Of a stretch of DNA of 64,000 nt, positions 1 through 8,702 are shown one piece after another. Both the position numbers and the translations under genes were made by a program. This DNA comes from an uncultured Acidimicrobiaceae bacterium. Lineage in GTDB: Bacteria > Actinomycetota > Acidimicrobiia > Acidimicrobiales > Ilumatobacteraceae. The stretch is from assembly GCA_903919455.1 (NCBI GenBank), contig CAIXIJ010000001.1, positions 1 to 64,000 of the forward strand. The letters run 5' to 3'. Under the pieces are notes generated by a model. That model was not told the origin of the DNA and did no database searches. It saw only the letters and a list, made by a program, of their open reading frames with translations. Position 1 is the stretch's first letter, and each line of letters begins with the position of its first letter.

Positions 1-2061
1 CGTGAAGAGAATGTCGATGTCGGTGGGCCGGTTCGCCGGGTCGTCGTAGGTGCCGTATCCGAACGTGATGCTGTTTGCCACGGCGTTCGGAGTGGCGGAC
101 GGAGCGGGGGCTCCGCTGAGCGCATGAAATGTGTCGTCGGGGCCGTAGCACCAGTGGCCGGTGGCCGGTGTGGTGCAGGCGCCAACGGTGGGCGACAGAG
201 CCTGCGCGGTGAGCACGGGCAGTGGCAGATAGTCGGCGATATCGAGTGTGTCGATGTCGCTGATGGGGAGGTGCAGTTGCAGGCGGTAGGTGATGGTGTC
301 GTTTGCGACGTACTGCGGCGGCGTTCCCACCGCACCACCCACCACACCGTTGCGCGCATAGACGGTCTTCGAAAGGGCGGTGTCCACGACGGTGGTGCTG
401 GCACTGCTGGTGTCGGACTCGAACTGCGGGGTGGCCTGGGGTAGTTGGGTGGCGTTGTCGTAGATCTCGCCGCTGACGGTTACGCCGTTCGTGACGACGT
501 CGTTCAGATCAAGGGGATCATTCGGTGCCGGCGAGCAGGTGTACGCGTGGTCGATTTCGGCGAGGAAGGTGATGGTGAAGGTGGCAGGGCCCGTTGATGC
601 AGCCACTTCGCCGCCGGTGAAGATGCCGTCGGCGCCGTTGGGAAGGCCGCTGTTGGCGTAGGCGTTGCTGACGTCGAAGAGCAGATGGGTGGTGCCGTCG
701 CCACAGGTCGCTCGGCGCGAGTCGTCGACACTGGTGTCGAACGAGAGGTCCACTGTCGAGCTGCTGCCAGCCTCGGTGACGCGCATCGTGGATGAACCGT
801 CGAGGAATGTCTGGCCGTCGCCCATCACATCGTCGAGCGTGATGCCGGCGAAGGTGAAGTAGTCGCTCACCTGTCCGCGCAGGGTGTAGCGCAGTACGTC
901 GCCCGGTGTCGCTCCGGGTGCCCCGTTGTCGGTGGCGATCGTGACGGTCTTCTGTACAGCGATGGACTTCGCCACCACCTGGGCATCGTCGGGGTACGGC
1001 GCGGCCAGCGTGTTCGGATCCAGTGTGAACGAGGTGGTGGGGTCGCGAGGGTCCTTCGGGGTTACGGTGCCGCTCACATGGCCGTCGTTGCGGGTGGTGA
1101 CGTCGTTCCCGGTGATGGGCGACAGCACGGGTGCTCCGCTGGCGTCGATGTCGGGAACGAAGAACTGCACGGTGACGATCGCGTCGCCACCGCTGGAGGT
1201 GCCGATGATGGGCCCAGCCCAGGTGCGTTCCACTTCGTTGTTCGGGGCGAGCGATGGAACACCCACCGGTGGGGTCTGTGCGGCGACCGAGCCAGCGGGG
1301 GAGACCCCGGTGACCGCCAGGAAGGCGTGTTGCGGCGACATCGTGTCGCCGACGGAGAGGTCGGTGATCACCTGGCCGGCAGCCAGGTCGGTGGTGAGTT
1401 GGAACGAGCGCGGATAGTTGGGGCCCGTGGCGGTTTCGCCCTCGGGGCCGAGGTACCGCTTCGTGAACTGCACCACTTGCGGCGTGATCGCTGCCGTCTG
1501 GGCACTGCCGACGATGGGTGTGCCGCCCACTGCTGCGTTGCCGTATGCGAAACCCGGTGTGGTCGACCACGACAGGGGGACCCCGATGTCGGCCAGGTCG
1601 CTGACGGCACCCACGATCTGCACGGTGGCGCTCGGCTGTGTGGGGGTGAACGATCCGAACGGCAGCTGCAGCACGATGAGTTGCTCGCCGAGCGGGCATT
1701 CGACGCTGAGGCCAGTGAGCGGGTGCACCACGGCGGCACCTGTGCAGGTGACCTTGGCCTTCGGAGCGATGTTGGTGCCCAGATAGGAGGCGGAGGTGAA
1801 CAACACACCGTCGTCGCCGTCGACGCCACCGATGGGAAGGCGTACATCGAGGTACGGGCCGAAACCGGCATCGGCCACGGATGCGTTGTCGAATGTTGCT
1901 TCCAGGGTGATGGCGGCGCCGAGCAGAGGATTGCTGGATGCCGGGCTCACTGCCACGCTGGCCACCGGCGCGGCGAACACGGCAGTGGTGGGAACCACCA
2001 CGACGATGCTGGTGACCAGCAATGCCGCGCCCGCGGCCCGACCGATTCGTACACGCCGCAT
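1..2061 (-). CDS. secreted repeat-domain surface protein, C-terminus cut by window edge
   Basis: The frame is open from an ATG at 2061 to base 1, so at least 687 residues are present and the C-terminus lies outside the window. Residues 1-31 form a Sec-type signal peptide: arginine-rich start, hydrophobic core and an AxA-like cleavage site before APVASVAVSP. The rest is Thr/Ser/Asp/Gly/Pro-rich and looks like serial beta-sandwich modules. Segments such as KTVTIATDNGAPGATPGDVL, followed by LRYTL, resemble DUF11 / isopeptide-forming 'conserved repeat' domains of surface proteins. No catalytic motif is visible. A weak ribosome-binding stretch (GGGGGAAC) precedes the ATG. The role (cell-wall or extracellular structural protein) is inferred from fold resemblance. 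Any sorting or anchor signal would be in the missing part. Confidence 0.72.
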   Translation of the reverse strand, partial: MRRVRIGRAAGAALLVTSIVVVVPTTAVFAAPVASVAVSPASSNPLLGAAITLEATFDNASVADAGFGPYLDVRLPIGGVDGDDGVLFTSASYLGTNIAPKAKVTCTGAAVVHPLTGLSVECPLGEQLIVLQLPFGSFTPTQPSATVQIVGAVSDLADIGVPLSWSTTPGFAYGNAAVGGTPIVGSAQTAAITPQVVQFTKRYLGPEGETATGPNYPRSFQLTTDLAAGQVITDLSVGDTMSPQHAFLAVTGVSPAGSVAAQTPPVGVPSLAPNNEVERTWAGPIIGTSSGGDAIVTVQFFVPDIDASGAPVLSPITGNDVTTRNDGHVSGTVTPKDPRDPTTSFTLDPNTLAAPYPDDAQVVAKSIAVQKTVTIATDNGAPGATPGDVLRYTLRGQVSDYFTFAGITLDDVMGDGQTFLDGSSTMRVTEAGSSSTVDLSFDTSVDDSRRATCGDGTTHLLFDVSNAYANSGLPNGADGIFTGGEVAASTGPATFTITFLAEIDHAYTCSPAPNDPLDLNDVVTNGVTVSGEIYDNATQLPQATPQFESDTSSASTTVVDTALSKTVYARNGVVGGAVGTPPQYVANDTITYRLQLHLPISDIDTLDIADYLPLPVLTAQALSPTVGACTTPATGHWCYGPDDTFHALSGAPAPSATPNAVANSITFGYGTYDDPANRPTDIDILFT

Positions 2062-2149
2062 GAAGTTCCCCCAGTGCAGTCGCCGACAGTGAGGACGGGC
2101 ACCCGCCGTCCCTCAGCCGGATTCAGTTTCGACCGAGGAGACTACCGTT

Positions 2150-2182
2150 TCAACGCGCTCGGTACAGGTACGACCGCGTTGA
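2150..2182. other. inverted repeat in intergenic gap
   Basis: TCAACGCG (2150-2157) and CGCGTTGA (2175-2182) are perfect inverted arms with a 17-nt loop. They lie just downstream of the minus-strand 2OG oxygenase (stop near 2201) and upstream of the minus-strand surface protein. There is no U-tract, so it could be a weak terminator or an operator. Confidence 0.35.
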
Positions 2183-2200
2183 GCGGAGCGTGTGTGCGGC

Positions 2201-3136
2201 TCAGTAGCCGTTCACCGTGGCGCGGAACTTCTGCATCAGATGCGGACCGGCCTCGATGGGCGGATATCGCGGAACCTCACCGTCGGCGAGGCAACTCGGA
2301 ATGCAATCGATGACGGCATCCCAGTTGGCATTGTGGAAGAACGCGATCGACTGGCGTCGGCGTTCGGGCACCACCACGCGATGCATGGTGCTGCGCCAGT
2401 GGTCGTTCGTCCAGCGCGCCATCGCGTCGCCGAGGTTCACCACGAGCGAGCCGGGCTCGGGGGTGGCGTCGAGCCACTCGCCGCCCGGCCCCTGCACTTG
2501 GAGGCCGCGCTGCGTCGTGTCGGCCTGCAGCACGGTGAGCGTGCCGTAGTCGGAATGCGCACTCGCGCCGAGTTGGCCCTCGAGTGCGCTCGCCACCGGC
2601 GGATAGTCGAGCGCCCGCATCGCGCTGGTGTGGCGGTGAATCATCGGTTCGAAGTGGTCGGCAGGAAGGGCGAGCGCCCGTGCCATCACGCTCAGCAGGC
2701 GGGCCGACAGGGCGGCCATCTCTCTGTAGTACGTCTCCCAGGCGGTACGCATGTGCGGCACGGCGGAGGACCACAGGTTCGGGGACCATGCGAACTCTTC
2801 GTCGGGGTCGGCGAAGGTGTGCGTGGCTGCATCGACGGGGCCGATGGCGAAACTCTGCTTCAGGTCGGGGTGGCTGCGGTTGCCGAGGCTGGCAGCCAGC
2901 GTTTCGCCAGCCAATGGCGAGTAGCCGTAGGGGTATCCGGGGCGCGGCATGGCCACCGCCATCTTCGCCTCCATCGGGAGGTTGAAGAACTGCTGCGCGG
3001 TGTTCCACGCACCGTCCAGTACGTCGAGATCGACTCCATGCCCCACCACCGTGAGAAAGCCGACGCGGCGGCAGGCATCGGCGACCGCGTCCACTGCGTC
3101 ACTGGCTTGGAGATCCACTACCGGCACCCAACTCAC
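2201..3136 (-). CDS. 2-oxoglutarate/Fe(II) oxygenase, isopenicillin-N-synthase-like family
   Basis: This 311-residue protein has the DIOX_N plus 2OG-FeII_Oxy layout of the isopenicillin N synthase/flavonol synthase superfamily. The iron ligands are visible as H194-x-D196 (in AHSDYGTL) and H252 (in STMHRVV). The 2-oxoglutarate-binding R-x-S is R261-Q-S263. Such enzymes hydroxylate, desaturate or cyclise small molecules using O2 and 2OG; the substrate cannot be read from sequence. The start is GTG at 3136, six bases after a TAGGTT hexamer, so a leaderless transcript is likely. The gene stands alone and diverges from the hydrolase at 3192. Confidence 0.85.
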   Translation of the reverse strand: MSWVPVVDLQASDAVDAVADACRRVGFLTVVGHGVDLDVLDGAWNTAQQFFNLPMEAKMAVAMPRPGYPYGYSPLAGETLAASLGNRSHPDLKQSFAIGPVDAATHTFADPDEEFAWSPNLWSSAVPHMRTAWETYYREMAALSARLLSVMARALALPADHFEPMIHRHTSAMRALDYPPVASALEGQLGASAHSDYGTLTVLQADTTQRGLQVQGPGGEWLDATPEPGSLVVNLGDAMARWTNDHWRSTMHRVVVPERRRQSIAFFHNANWDAVIDCIPSCLADGEVPRYPPIEAGPHLMQKFRATVNGY

Positions 3137-3142
3137 GCTGCC

Positions 3143-3148
3143 AACCTA
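3143..3148 (-). promoter_or_regulatory. predicted -10 (TAGGTT), 2OG oxygenase, leaderless
   Basis: On the minus strand TAGGTT is followed by six bases and then the GTG start at 3136, with no room for a Shine-Dalgarno site. The same TANNNT-to-start spacing recurs at many genes in the window. Confidence 0.5.
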
Positions 3149-3191
3149 GACCCACTTCCGCGTGCGCCCGGGTGTCGGCGAGACTGGGCAA

Positions 3192-4003
3192 ATGCCCACC
3201 GCAGCACTGAACGGAATCGACATCTACTTCGAGGTGCGAGGGAGTGGGCCGCGCCTTCTGGTGTTCAACGGATCCGGTGCTTCCATCGCGGGGCCGGAAT
3301 GCTGATCGATGCCCTTGCCGCCTCGTTCGAGGTGCTCGTTCACGATCAGCGCTGCTTGGGTCTCAGCACCGTCACCGACCAGGTGCCCTCCATGTCCGAC
3401 TACGCAGCCGATGCCGCGGCGTTGCTGGACCACGTGGGCTGGGACTCGGCGAACGTGTTCGGCGTGAGCTTCGGTGGCATGGTGGCGCAGGAGTTCGCTG
3501 TCACCTGGCCGGAGCGAGTGAATCGGTTAGCGCTGCTGTGCACGTCGGCCGGTGGGGAGGGCGGCAGCAGTTTTCCGTTGCACACCATCGCCGCCATGCC
3601 CGAGGCCGAGCAGGATCGACTTCGGCTTCATTTGCTCGACATGCGTTTCGACGACACCTTTCTCGCGGCGAATCCGCTCGACCAGATGCTGGTCGACTTC
3701 ACCACGGCGGCGCGGGCCACTCTGAAGAGCGAGCAGCAACTGCGCGGCGAAGCGTTCCAACTGCTGGCGCGCGCCGACCACGACGTGTGGGACCGACTGC
3801 ACCGCATCACGTGCCCCACGTTCATCGCGTGCGGTGAGTTCGATGCGCTCGCCCCAGCCTCGAACAGCGATGCCATCGCCACGCGCATCTCCAGCAGCGT
3901 CGTTCGTCGCTACGTAGGCGGTCACACGTTCCTGTTGCAGGACCGTTCGGCGATGCCCGACATCCTCGGATTTCTTGCTGATGGTGGCGTGGTAGACCGG
4001 TAG
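3192..4003 (+). pseudogene. alpha/beta hydrolase with a single-base frameshift near codon 33
   Basis: An ATG at 3192 opens a typical hydrolase N-terminus (NGIDIYFEVRGSGPRLLVFN) but hits TGA at 3303-3305 after 37 codons. The next frame continues the same fold as GMLIDALAASFEVLVHDQRC to a stop at 4003. Adding one G to the GGGG run at 3290-3293 restores one continuous protein of about 270 residues. The downstream part keeps the nucleophile elbow GVSFGGM, an acid in CGEFDALAP and the catalytic histidine in VGGHTF, so the shift looks recent or is a homopolymer sequencing error. An internal ATG at 3299 would give 234 residues without the first strands and oxyanion region. The family includes 3-oxoadipate enol-lactonase-like hydrolases; substrate unknown. 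pfkA starts 5 nt downstream. Confidence 0.8.
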
Positions 4004-4008
4004 GCACT

Positions 4009-5103
4009 ATGCGCATCGCACTTTCCACGGGTGGCGGCGACGCTCCCGGGCTGAACGCGGTCATCCGTGCCGCAACGTTCGCCGCCCGCCGCCGCGGATG
4101 GGATGTGGTGGGCATACGCGATGGCTTCAACGGCCTCCTCTTTCCCGATCAGTATCCCGAAGGTGGCGTGGTCAGGCTTGACGCGTCGAACGTGCGCGGT
4201 ATTGGCCATCTGGGTGGCACCATGCTCGGCTCAACGAGCCGTGGCAACCCGTGTCACTACCCGGTGAGGGCTGCCGACGGGGAGGTGACCTACGTGGATC
4301 GCTCGGTGGAGTTGGTGCAGCGGTTCCGCGACGAAGGCATCGACGCGCTCATCAGCATTGGTGGCGACGGTTCGCTCGCCATCGCCCAGCGCCTCTTCGA
4401 GGAGGGCATGCGAGTGATTGGAGTGCCCAAGACCATCGACAACGACCTCGACCGCACACTGGTCACCTTCGGGTTCGACACTGCCGTGGAGATCGCCACC
4501 GAATCCATCGATCGTCTATTCACCACTGCCGCTTCGCACAGCCGCATCTTCGTGGTGGAGGTGATGGGTCGCAACGCTGGCTGGATTGCGCTCTACTCGG
4601 GTGTCGCTAGTGGCGCTCACGTCATTCTCATCCCCGAGATTCCGTTCACGTACGCCTCGGTGGCTCGGGCCATCGAGCGTCGGGAAGCGGGTGGCGCGCA
4701 CTACACCATCGTGGTGGTGGCCGAAGGGGCTGCGCCGAAGGACGGCTCGCAGAGCGTCGTGGAACACGCCGTCGACCATGCCGAGCGTCTCGGCGGCATC
4801 GGCCACACGGTCGCAGAGGAACTCACGCATCTCACGGGCAAGGAAGCGCGCACGGTGGTGCTCGGTCATCTCGTGCGTGGCGGCACGCCGATGGCCGCCG
4901 ACCGTTTGCTCGGCAGTCGCTTCGGGGCCGCAGCGGTGCGTGCGCTCGACGAGGGTCAGAACGGTGTGATGGTGGCGTTGAACGAACCGAACGTGGAGTA
5001 CGTGAGCCTTGCGGATGCCGTGGGCCGATTGCGTACTGTTCCCATGGATTGCGACACGCTGTTGGCTGGCCGAGAACTCGGCACGTCGTTCGGCGACGAC
5101 TGA
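4009..5103 (+). CDS. pfkA: 6-phosphofructokinase
   Basis: This 364-residue protein phosphorylates fructose 6-phosphate to fructose 1,6-bisphosphate in glycolysis. Visible family motifs are the N-terminal glycine-rich STGGGDAPGLN loop, GGDGS (118-122), the catalytic PKTIDND (140-146, Asp base in the TIDND) and MGR (186-188). Glycine in GGDGS with lysine before TIDND is the combination of actinobacterial group III PFKs, which are mostly ATP-dependent; PPi enzymes usually have GGDD. ATP use is therefore the better guess but not certain. The ATG lies 5 nt after the hydrolase stop, so co-transcription is likely. The cupin gene follows 24 nt downstream. Confidence 0.93.
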   Translation: MRIALSTGGGDAPGLNAVIRAATFAARRRGWDVVGIRDGFNGLLFPDQYPEGGVVRLDASNVRGIGHLGGTMLGSTSRGNPCHYPVRAADGEVTYVDRSVELVQRFRDEGIDALISIGGDGSLAIAQRLFEEGMRVIGVPKTIDNDLDRTLVTFGFDTAVEIATESIDRLFTTAASHSRIFVVEVMGRNAGWIALYSGVASGAHVILIPEIPFTYASVARAIERREAGGAHYTIVVVAEGAAPKDGSQSVVEHAVDHAERLGGIGHTVAEELTHLTGKEARTVVLGHLVRGGTPMAADRLLGSRFGAAAVRALDEGQNGVMVALNEPNVEYVSLADAVGRLRTVPMDCDTLLAGRELGTSFGDD

Positions 5104-5127
5104 CCACACCCAGGAGCAACACACACC

Positions 5128-5793
5128 ATGTACGTGGAGAACATCCTCACCGCCGCGCTCGAGTCCATCGGCCCACGCACGTTCGACCTTCCGTTCGTCG
5201 ATGATGGCGAATTGCAGATCGGGATCTGGGAGTGCACGCCGGGCACACTCGACGAACCCACGACCGATTACGACGAGTCGATGTTCATGGTGTCGGGTCG
5301 GGTCAGTGTCGAAGGCCCTGGTGTTGCCTACGACATCTCGCCGGGCACGCTGTGGGCCACGCCTCGTCACTGGGCCGGCCACTGGAACGTGCACCAGACC
5401 GTACGCAAGGTGTACGTCATCGACAACCGCTCCGGTGGCCCGGCATCGCCGGGGTGCTGTGCGAACGCCTACACCCTTCCTCTCGGCGAGGCCGCGCCCC
5501 GGCCGGTGGTCATCGCGGGCGACCCACGCGAGCGTTCGCTCGACATTTGGGCGCACAACCGGTTGAACGTGGGTGTGTGGGAGTGCACCCCGGGCGAGTT
5601 CCCGTTCCGTCGTGATGGGTATGACGAGGTGTTCACGGTGTTGGCGGGTAGTGCCACGCTGTACTTCGACGACGGGCGCGACTTCCACGTGTCGGCCGGT
5701 TCGGTGCTGCTCACTCCGGCAGGCACCACGGGTCGCTGGGTGGTACACGAAACGGTGCGGAAGGCGTACACGATCATCAACGATCGGGACTGA
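5128..5793 (+). CDS. tandem cupin-domain protein (DUF861-like repeats)
   Basis: The 221-residue protein contains two similar cupin units, about residues 1-105 and 120-221. The duplicated landmarks are WECTPG in each half and VHQTVRKVYVI versus VHETVRKAYTI near each end. They match the cupin_3/DUF861 class (EutQ-like, ureidoglycolate-associated), small beta-barrels that often bind a metal or sugar-like ligand. The canonical histidine metal ligands are sparse, so a binding rather than catalytic role is possible. An upstream CAGGAG at 5111-5116 may serve as ribosome-binding site. The gene follows pfkA, but no specific link to glycolysis can be shown. Confidence 0.75.
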   Translation: MYVENILTAALESIGPRTFDLPFVDDGELQIGIWECTPGTLDEPTTDYDESMFMVSGRVSVEGPGVAYDISPGTLWATPRHWAGHWNVHQTVRKVYVIDNRSGGPASPGCCANAYTLPLGEAAPRPVVIAGDPRERSLDIWAHNRLNVGVWECTPGEFPFRRDGYDEVFTVLAGSATLYFDDGRDFHVSAGSVLLTPAGTTGRWVVHETVRKAYTIINDRD

Positions 5794-5795
5794 CG

Positions 5796-5801
5796 TACAC
5801 T
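5796..5801 (+). promoter_or_regulatory. predicted -10 (TACACT) for the SPFH gene
   Basis: TACACT starts right after the cupin stop codon. Transcription would begin near 5808, giving a short leader that carries the GGAGG ribosome-binding site at about 5819-5823 before the ATG at 5829. Confidence 0.45.
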
Positions 5802-5828
5802 GCGCTCAGTTCGACCTTGGAGGTCCTC

Positions 5829-6776
5829 ATGAGCGGAAGCGTTCTCGGCGTCATCATCGGCGCTGTGGTGATCCTGTTGCTGATCATCCTCAGCATCCGC
5901 ACGGTGCAGCAGGGCACGGTGGGTGTCACCACGGTGTTCGGAAAGTATCACCGCACGTTGCGGCCGGGCCTGAACTTCATCCTGCCGCTCATCGAGAAGA
6001 TCTATCGGCGCATCAGCGTGCAGAACCGTGCAGTGGAACTGCAGTTCCAGGCCATCTCGCAGGACCAGGCGAACATCTATTTCACGGCGATGATGGTGTA
6101 CTCGGCCATCAACGAGTCGGAGGAGACCATCAAGAACATCGCCTTCAAGTTCGTCTCCGAGAAAGACTTCCTCACCGCCCTCGTGCGCAGCGTGGAGGGC
6201 AGCACCCGCGGGTTCGTTGCCACCAAACGCCAGGCCGAGATCCTTGCCCTGCGCGGTGAGATCGTGGCGGAGGTGAAGGAGAACCTCGATCACGTCATCG
6301 AGACATGGGGTTTCCACCTCATCGACCTGCAACTCAACGACATCACCTTCGATCAGGCCATCACCACCTCGATGGCCCAGGTGGTGGCCAGCAACAACCT
6401 CAAGGCAGCAGCCACCAACGAGGGCGATGCGCTGCTCATTCGCAAGACCAAGGAGGCCGAGGCGCTGGGTACCGCCGTTCGCATCGAGGCCGAAGCCGAG
6501 CGCACCGCTGCGCAGTTGCGTGGTCAGGGCGTTGCGCTGTTCCGCGAGGAGGTAGCCCGCGGTCTCGCCCAGGCGGCTCGCGAGATGGATGCGAACAGCG
6601 TGGATTCGTCGCTCATTCTGTTCTCGATGTGGACCGAAGCCATCCGCCATATGGCCGAGAACGGCAAGGGCAACGTGCTCTTCCTCGACGGCTCACCCGA
6701 CGGAATGCAGAAGCAGATGCAGGATCTCATTGCGTTGCAACAGCTCAACGTGGTGCAGGACCGCTCGCCGCAATGA
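5829..6776 (+). CDS. SPFH (stomatin/prohibitin) domain membrane protein
   Basis: This 315-residue protein begins with one hydrophobic segment (about 5-22) followed by an SPFH/Band-7 domain (VQQGTVGVTTVFGKYHRTLR) and a long charged helical region rich in Glu/Ala that predicts coiled coil. Proteins of this class oligomerise on the membrane and organise microdomains or protease activity. The start is the ATG at 5829 because GGAGG lies 5 nt upstream; an in-frame TTG at 5817 overlaps that site. Its TGA overlaps the ATG of the Rieske oxygenase (ATGA), so translation of the pair is coupled. The family is secure; the function here is not known. Confidence 0.85.
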   Translation: MSGSVLGVIIGAVVILLLIILSIRTVQQGTVGVTTVFGKYHRTLRPGLNFILPLIEKIYRRISVQNRAVELQFQAISQDQANIYFTAMMVYSAINESEETIKNIAFKFVSEKDFLTALVRSVEGSTRGFVATKRQAEILALRGEIVAEVKENLDHVIETWGFHLIDLQLNDITFDQAITTSMAQVVASNNLKAAATNEGDALLIRKTKEAEALGTAVRIEAEAERTAAQLRGQGVALFREEVARGLAQAAREMDANSVDSSLILFSMWTEAIRHMAENGKGNVLFLDGSPDGMQKQMQDLIALQQLNVVQDRSPQ

Positions 6777-7837
6777 GCGATGCGGGAGGCGGCACCCCGT
6801 CGCAACAGATCGTCGGGGTAGCATCCCCGGCAGTGGAACTCGACCGCACATTGCCTGCCCGCTGGTACAACGACCCCGGAGTCTGGCAGCGAGAGCGCTG
6901 GCCGATCTTCGGGAGCAACTGGGTGCACGTCGCGTACGACCACCAGTTCCGTAACTCGGGCGACTATGTCACCGAGAACCTCGCCGGCTGGCCCATCTTC
7001 ATTCGTCGCAACGACGATGGTTCTTTGCGCGCCTTTTACAACCTGTGCCCGCATCGCGCCGGGCCACTGGTGTTCGAGGGCGAGGGTTGTACGAAGAACC
7101 TCGTGTGCAAGTACCACGGATGGGCCTTCAACTCCGAGGGCGGCCTGCTGAGTGCTCGCGACTTCGGTGCCGATGCCCCCGAGAACATGGACCTCACCGC
7201 GATCCAGGTGGGTTCGTGGCGCGGCATGGTGTTCGTGTGCCTGAACCCCGAGGTCGCACCACTCCACGAATGGCTGGGCGAGTTCCCGAACGAAGTGGCC
7301 GATGTGCCGCTGGAGACCTACCGCTTCCATAGCCGCAGCGTTCGCCATGTGGCCTGCAACTGGAAGACCTACGGCGACAACTTCCTGGAGGGTTACCACC
7401 TGCCCACCACGCACCCCGCCATGAGTCGTGATGCCGATGCGTTGAACTACAAGGTGGTCTACAAGGGCGACCCGCGCTGGAACATCCACACCATGCCGCC
7501 CCGCGATGCCAGCACCTTCAGCGTGTTCGGCTACTTCTGGCCGACCTTTGGGTTCGACATCTTCCCGGCCGGGTTCGCAGTCGAGCGTTGGCTGCCCCGC
7601 GGCCACACGCACAGCGACCTCATCTTCGAGTACTTCTTCGCCGACGATGCGCCGGGTGTGGAGGAGATCGTGAAGTTCAGCGAAGAGGTGGCCGACGAGG
7701 ACGCCCGCATGTGCGAGCACGTACAGCGCAACCTCGACGCCGGCCGTTACGACACGGGGGTGCTGAGCCCGAAGTGGGAGTACCCGCTCGCCGTGTTCCA
7801 CGGCATGGTGCGCGACGCCGTCGGCTCGCTCGACTGA
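6773..7837 (+). CDS. Rieske non-heme iron oxygenase, alpha subunit
   Basis: The 354-residue protein has an N-terminal Rieske [2Fe-2S] domain with C92-x-H94 (CPHRAG) and C112-x2-H115 (CKYHGW). A catalytic domain follows with the mononuclear iron motif NFLEGYHLPTTH (H209, H214) and a likely Asp ligand in VADEDARMCEHVQ. Family members oxygenate aromatic rings, quaternary amines or other small molecules, taking electrons from a separate reductase. No reductase or ferredoxin gene is next to it. The ATG overlaps the SPFH stop as ATGA. The SCO6745-type gene starts 2 nt after its stop, making a three-gene operon. Substrate unknown. Confidence 0.88.
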   Translation: MSDAGGGTPSQQIVGVASPAVELDRTLPARWYNDPGVWQRERWPIFGSNWVHVAYDHQFRNSGDYVTENLAGWPIFIRRNDDGSLRAFYNLCPHRAGPLVFEGEGCTKNLVCKYHGWAFNSEGGLLSARDFGADAPENMDLTAIQVGSWRGMVFVCLNPEVAPLHEWLGEFPNEVADVPLETYRFHSRSVRHVACNWKTYGDNFLEGYHLPTTHPAMSRDADALNYKVVYKGDPRWNIHTMPPRDASTFSVFGYFWPTFGFDIFPAGFAVERWLPRGHTHSDLIFEYFFADDAPGVEEIVKFSEEVADEDARMCEHVQRNLDAGRYDTGVLSPKWEYPLAVFHGMVRDAVGSLD

Positions 7838-7839
7838 CC

Positions 7840-8670
7840 ATGAAGAGCACCGCCAGATTCCTGTGGCAGCGTCTCGAGGCCTACCACGGCCTCATCTACT
7901 TCGTGCCCGAAGCTGATCGTGAGTATGTCGCCATTGGCCTGGAGCCCGGACGAATGGGCTACTTCGGATCGCGTTCTGCAGCTATGGGCGCGGTGACCGC
8001 GGATGTCGTGGTGGCGACGTTCTTCAACTTCGAGCCGTCGGTGGTGCATGCGGTGGTGCCCGAGGTGTGGAACCGGGCGACGCCAGCAGCGTTGTGGTCG
8101 GCCCGGTTGGCCGCAGTGGATGCGTCGTTGCGGCGCATCTTCGACGCTCGTCTCGATGCCGCCGACATCGGCCGTGCCGCAGAGATGCTGCGAGGCATCG
8201 TGCACGCATGTAAGCCGGAGGGCCGACCGTTGTTCGCCGGTCACCTCTCACAGGCGTGGCCCGACGAACCGCACCTCGCCCTGTGGTTCGGTATCACGTT
8301 GCTGCGCGAGTTCCGCGGTGATGGTCATGTGGCTGCGCTCACCGCCGAGGGTGTGTCCGGTGTAGAGGCGCTGGTGCTGCACGGTGCCACCGGTGCAGTG
8401 CCGCCGCAGGTGCTGAAGTCCACCCGCGAGTGGGGTGATGCGGCGTGGGACGACGCCGTTCGCGGGCTCGTTCGGCGCGGCTGGCTCGATACCAGCGGCG
8501 CACTTACCGCGGTGGGGCGAAGCCATCGCGATGAGTTGGAGCAACGCACCGACGACTTGGCGGCGGCACCCTGGAAGTTGCTCGACGACGACGACGTCAT
8601 CTGGCTTGCGGCGCTGGGCAAGGAGCTCAGCACCACCATCGTGTCGGCAGGCACGTTCCCTCACCGCTAA
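7840..8670 (+). CDS. SCO6745 family protein
   Basis: This 276-residue protein resembles the actinobacterial SCO6745 family: an N-terminal helical region (AYHGLIYFVPEADREYVAIG), a central all-helical part and a C-terminal segment with winged-helix character (WDDAVRGLVRRGWLDTSG, then ALTAVGRSHRDELEQRTD). The biochemical function of the family is not established. The gene begins 2 nt after the Rieske oxygenase stop and converges with the SGNH hydrolase, only 32 nt separating the two stops. Operon placement suggests a role near the Rieske/SPFH pair; this is inference. Confidence 0.72.
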   Translation: MKSTARFLWQRLEAYHGLIYFVPEADREYVAIGLEPGRMGYFGSRSAAMGAVTADVVVATFFNFEPSVVHAVVPEVWNRATPAALWSARLAAVDASLRRIFDARLDAADIGRAAEMLRGIVHACKPEGRPLFAGHLSQAWPDEPHLALWFGITLLREFRGDGHVAALTAEGVSGVEALVLHGATGAVPPQVLKSTREWGDAAWDDAVRGLVRRGWLDTSGALTAVGRSHRDELEQRTDDLAAAPWKLLDDDDVIWLAALGKELSTTIVSAGTFPHR

Positions 8671-8702
8671 CCGTTGCCGGGCGAGTCAGGGGCAGCGACG
8701 TG

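Noticed and set aside
518-1699. 393-residue minus-strand frame
   Set aside because: Arg/His-rich out-of-frame shadow of the surface protein whose signal peptide and repeats support the other frame.
2192-3190. Long plus-strand frame leading into the alpha/beta hydrolase
   Set aside because: It is antisense to the well-supported 2OG oxygenase and its translation is Arg/His-rich without domains.
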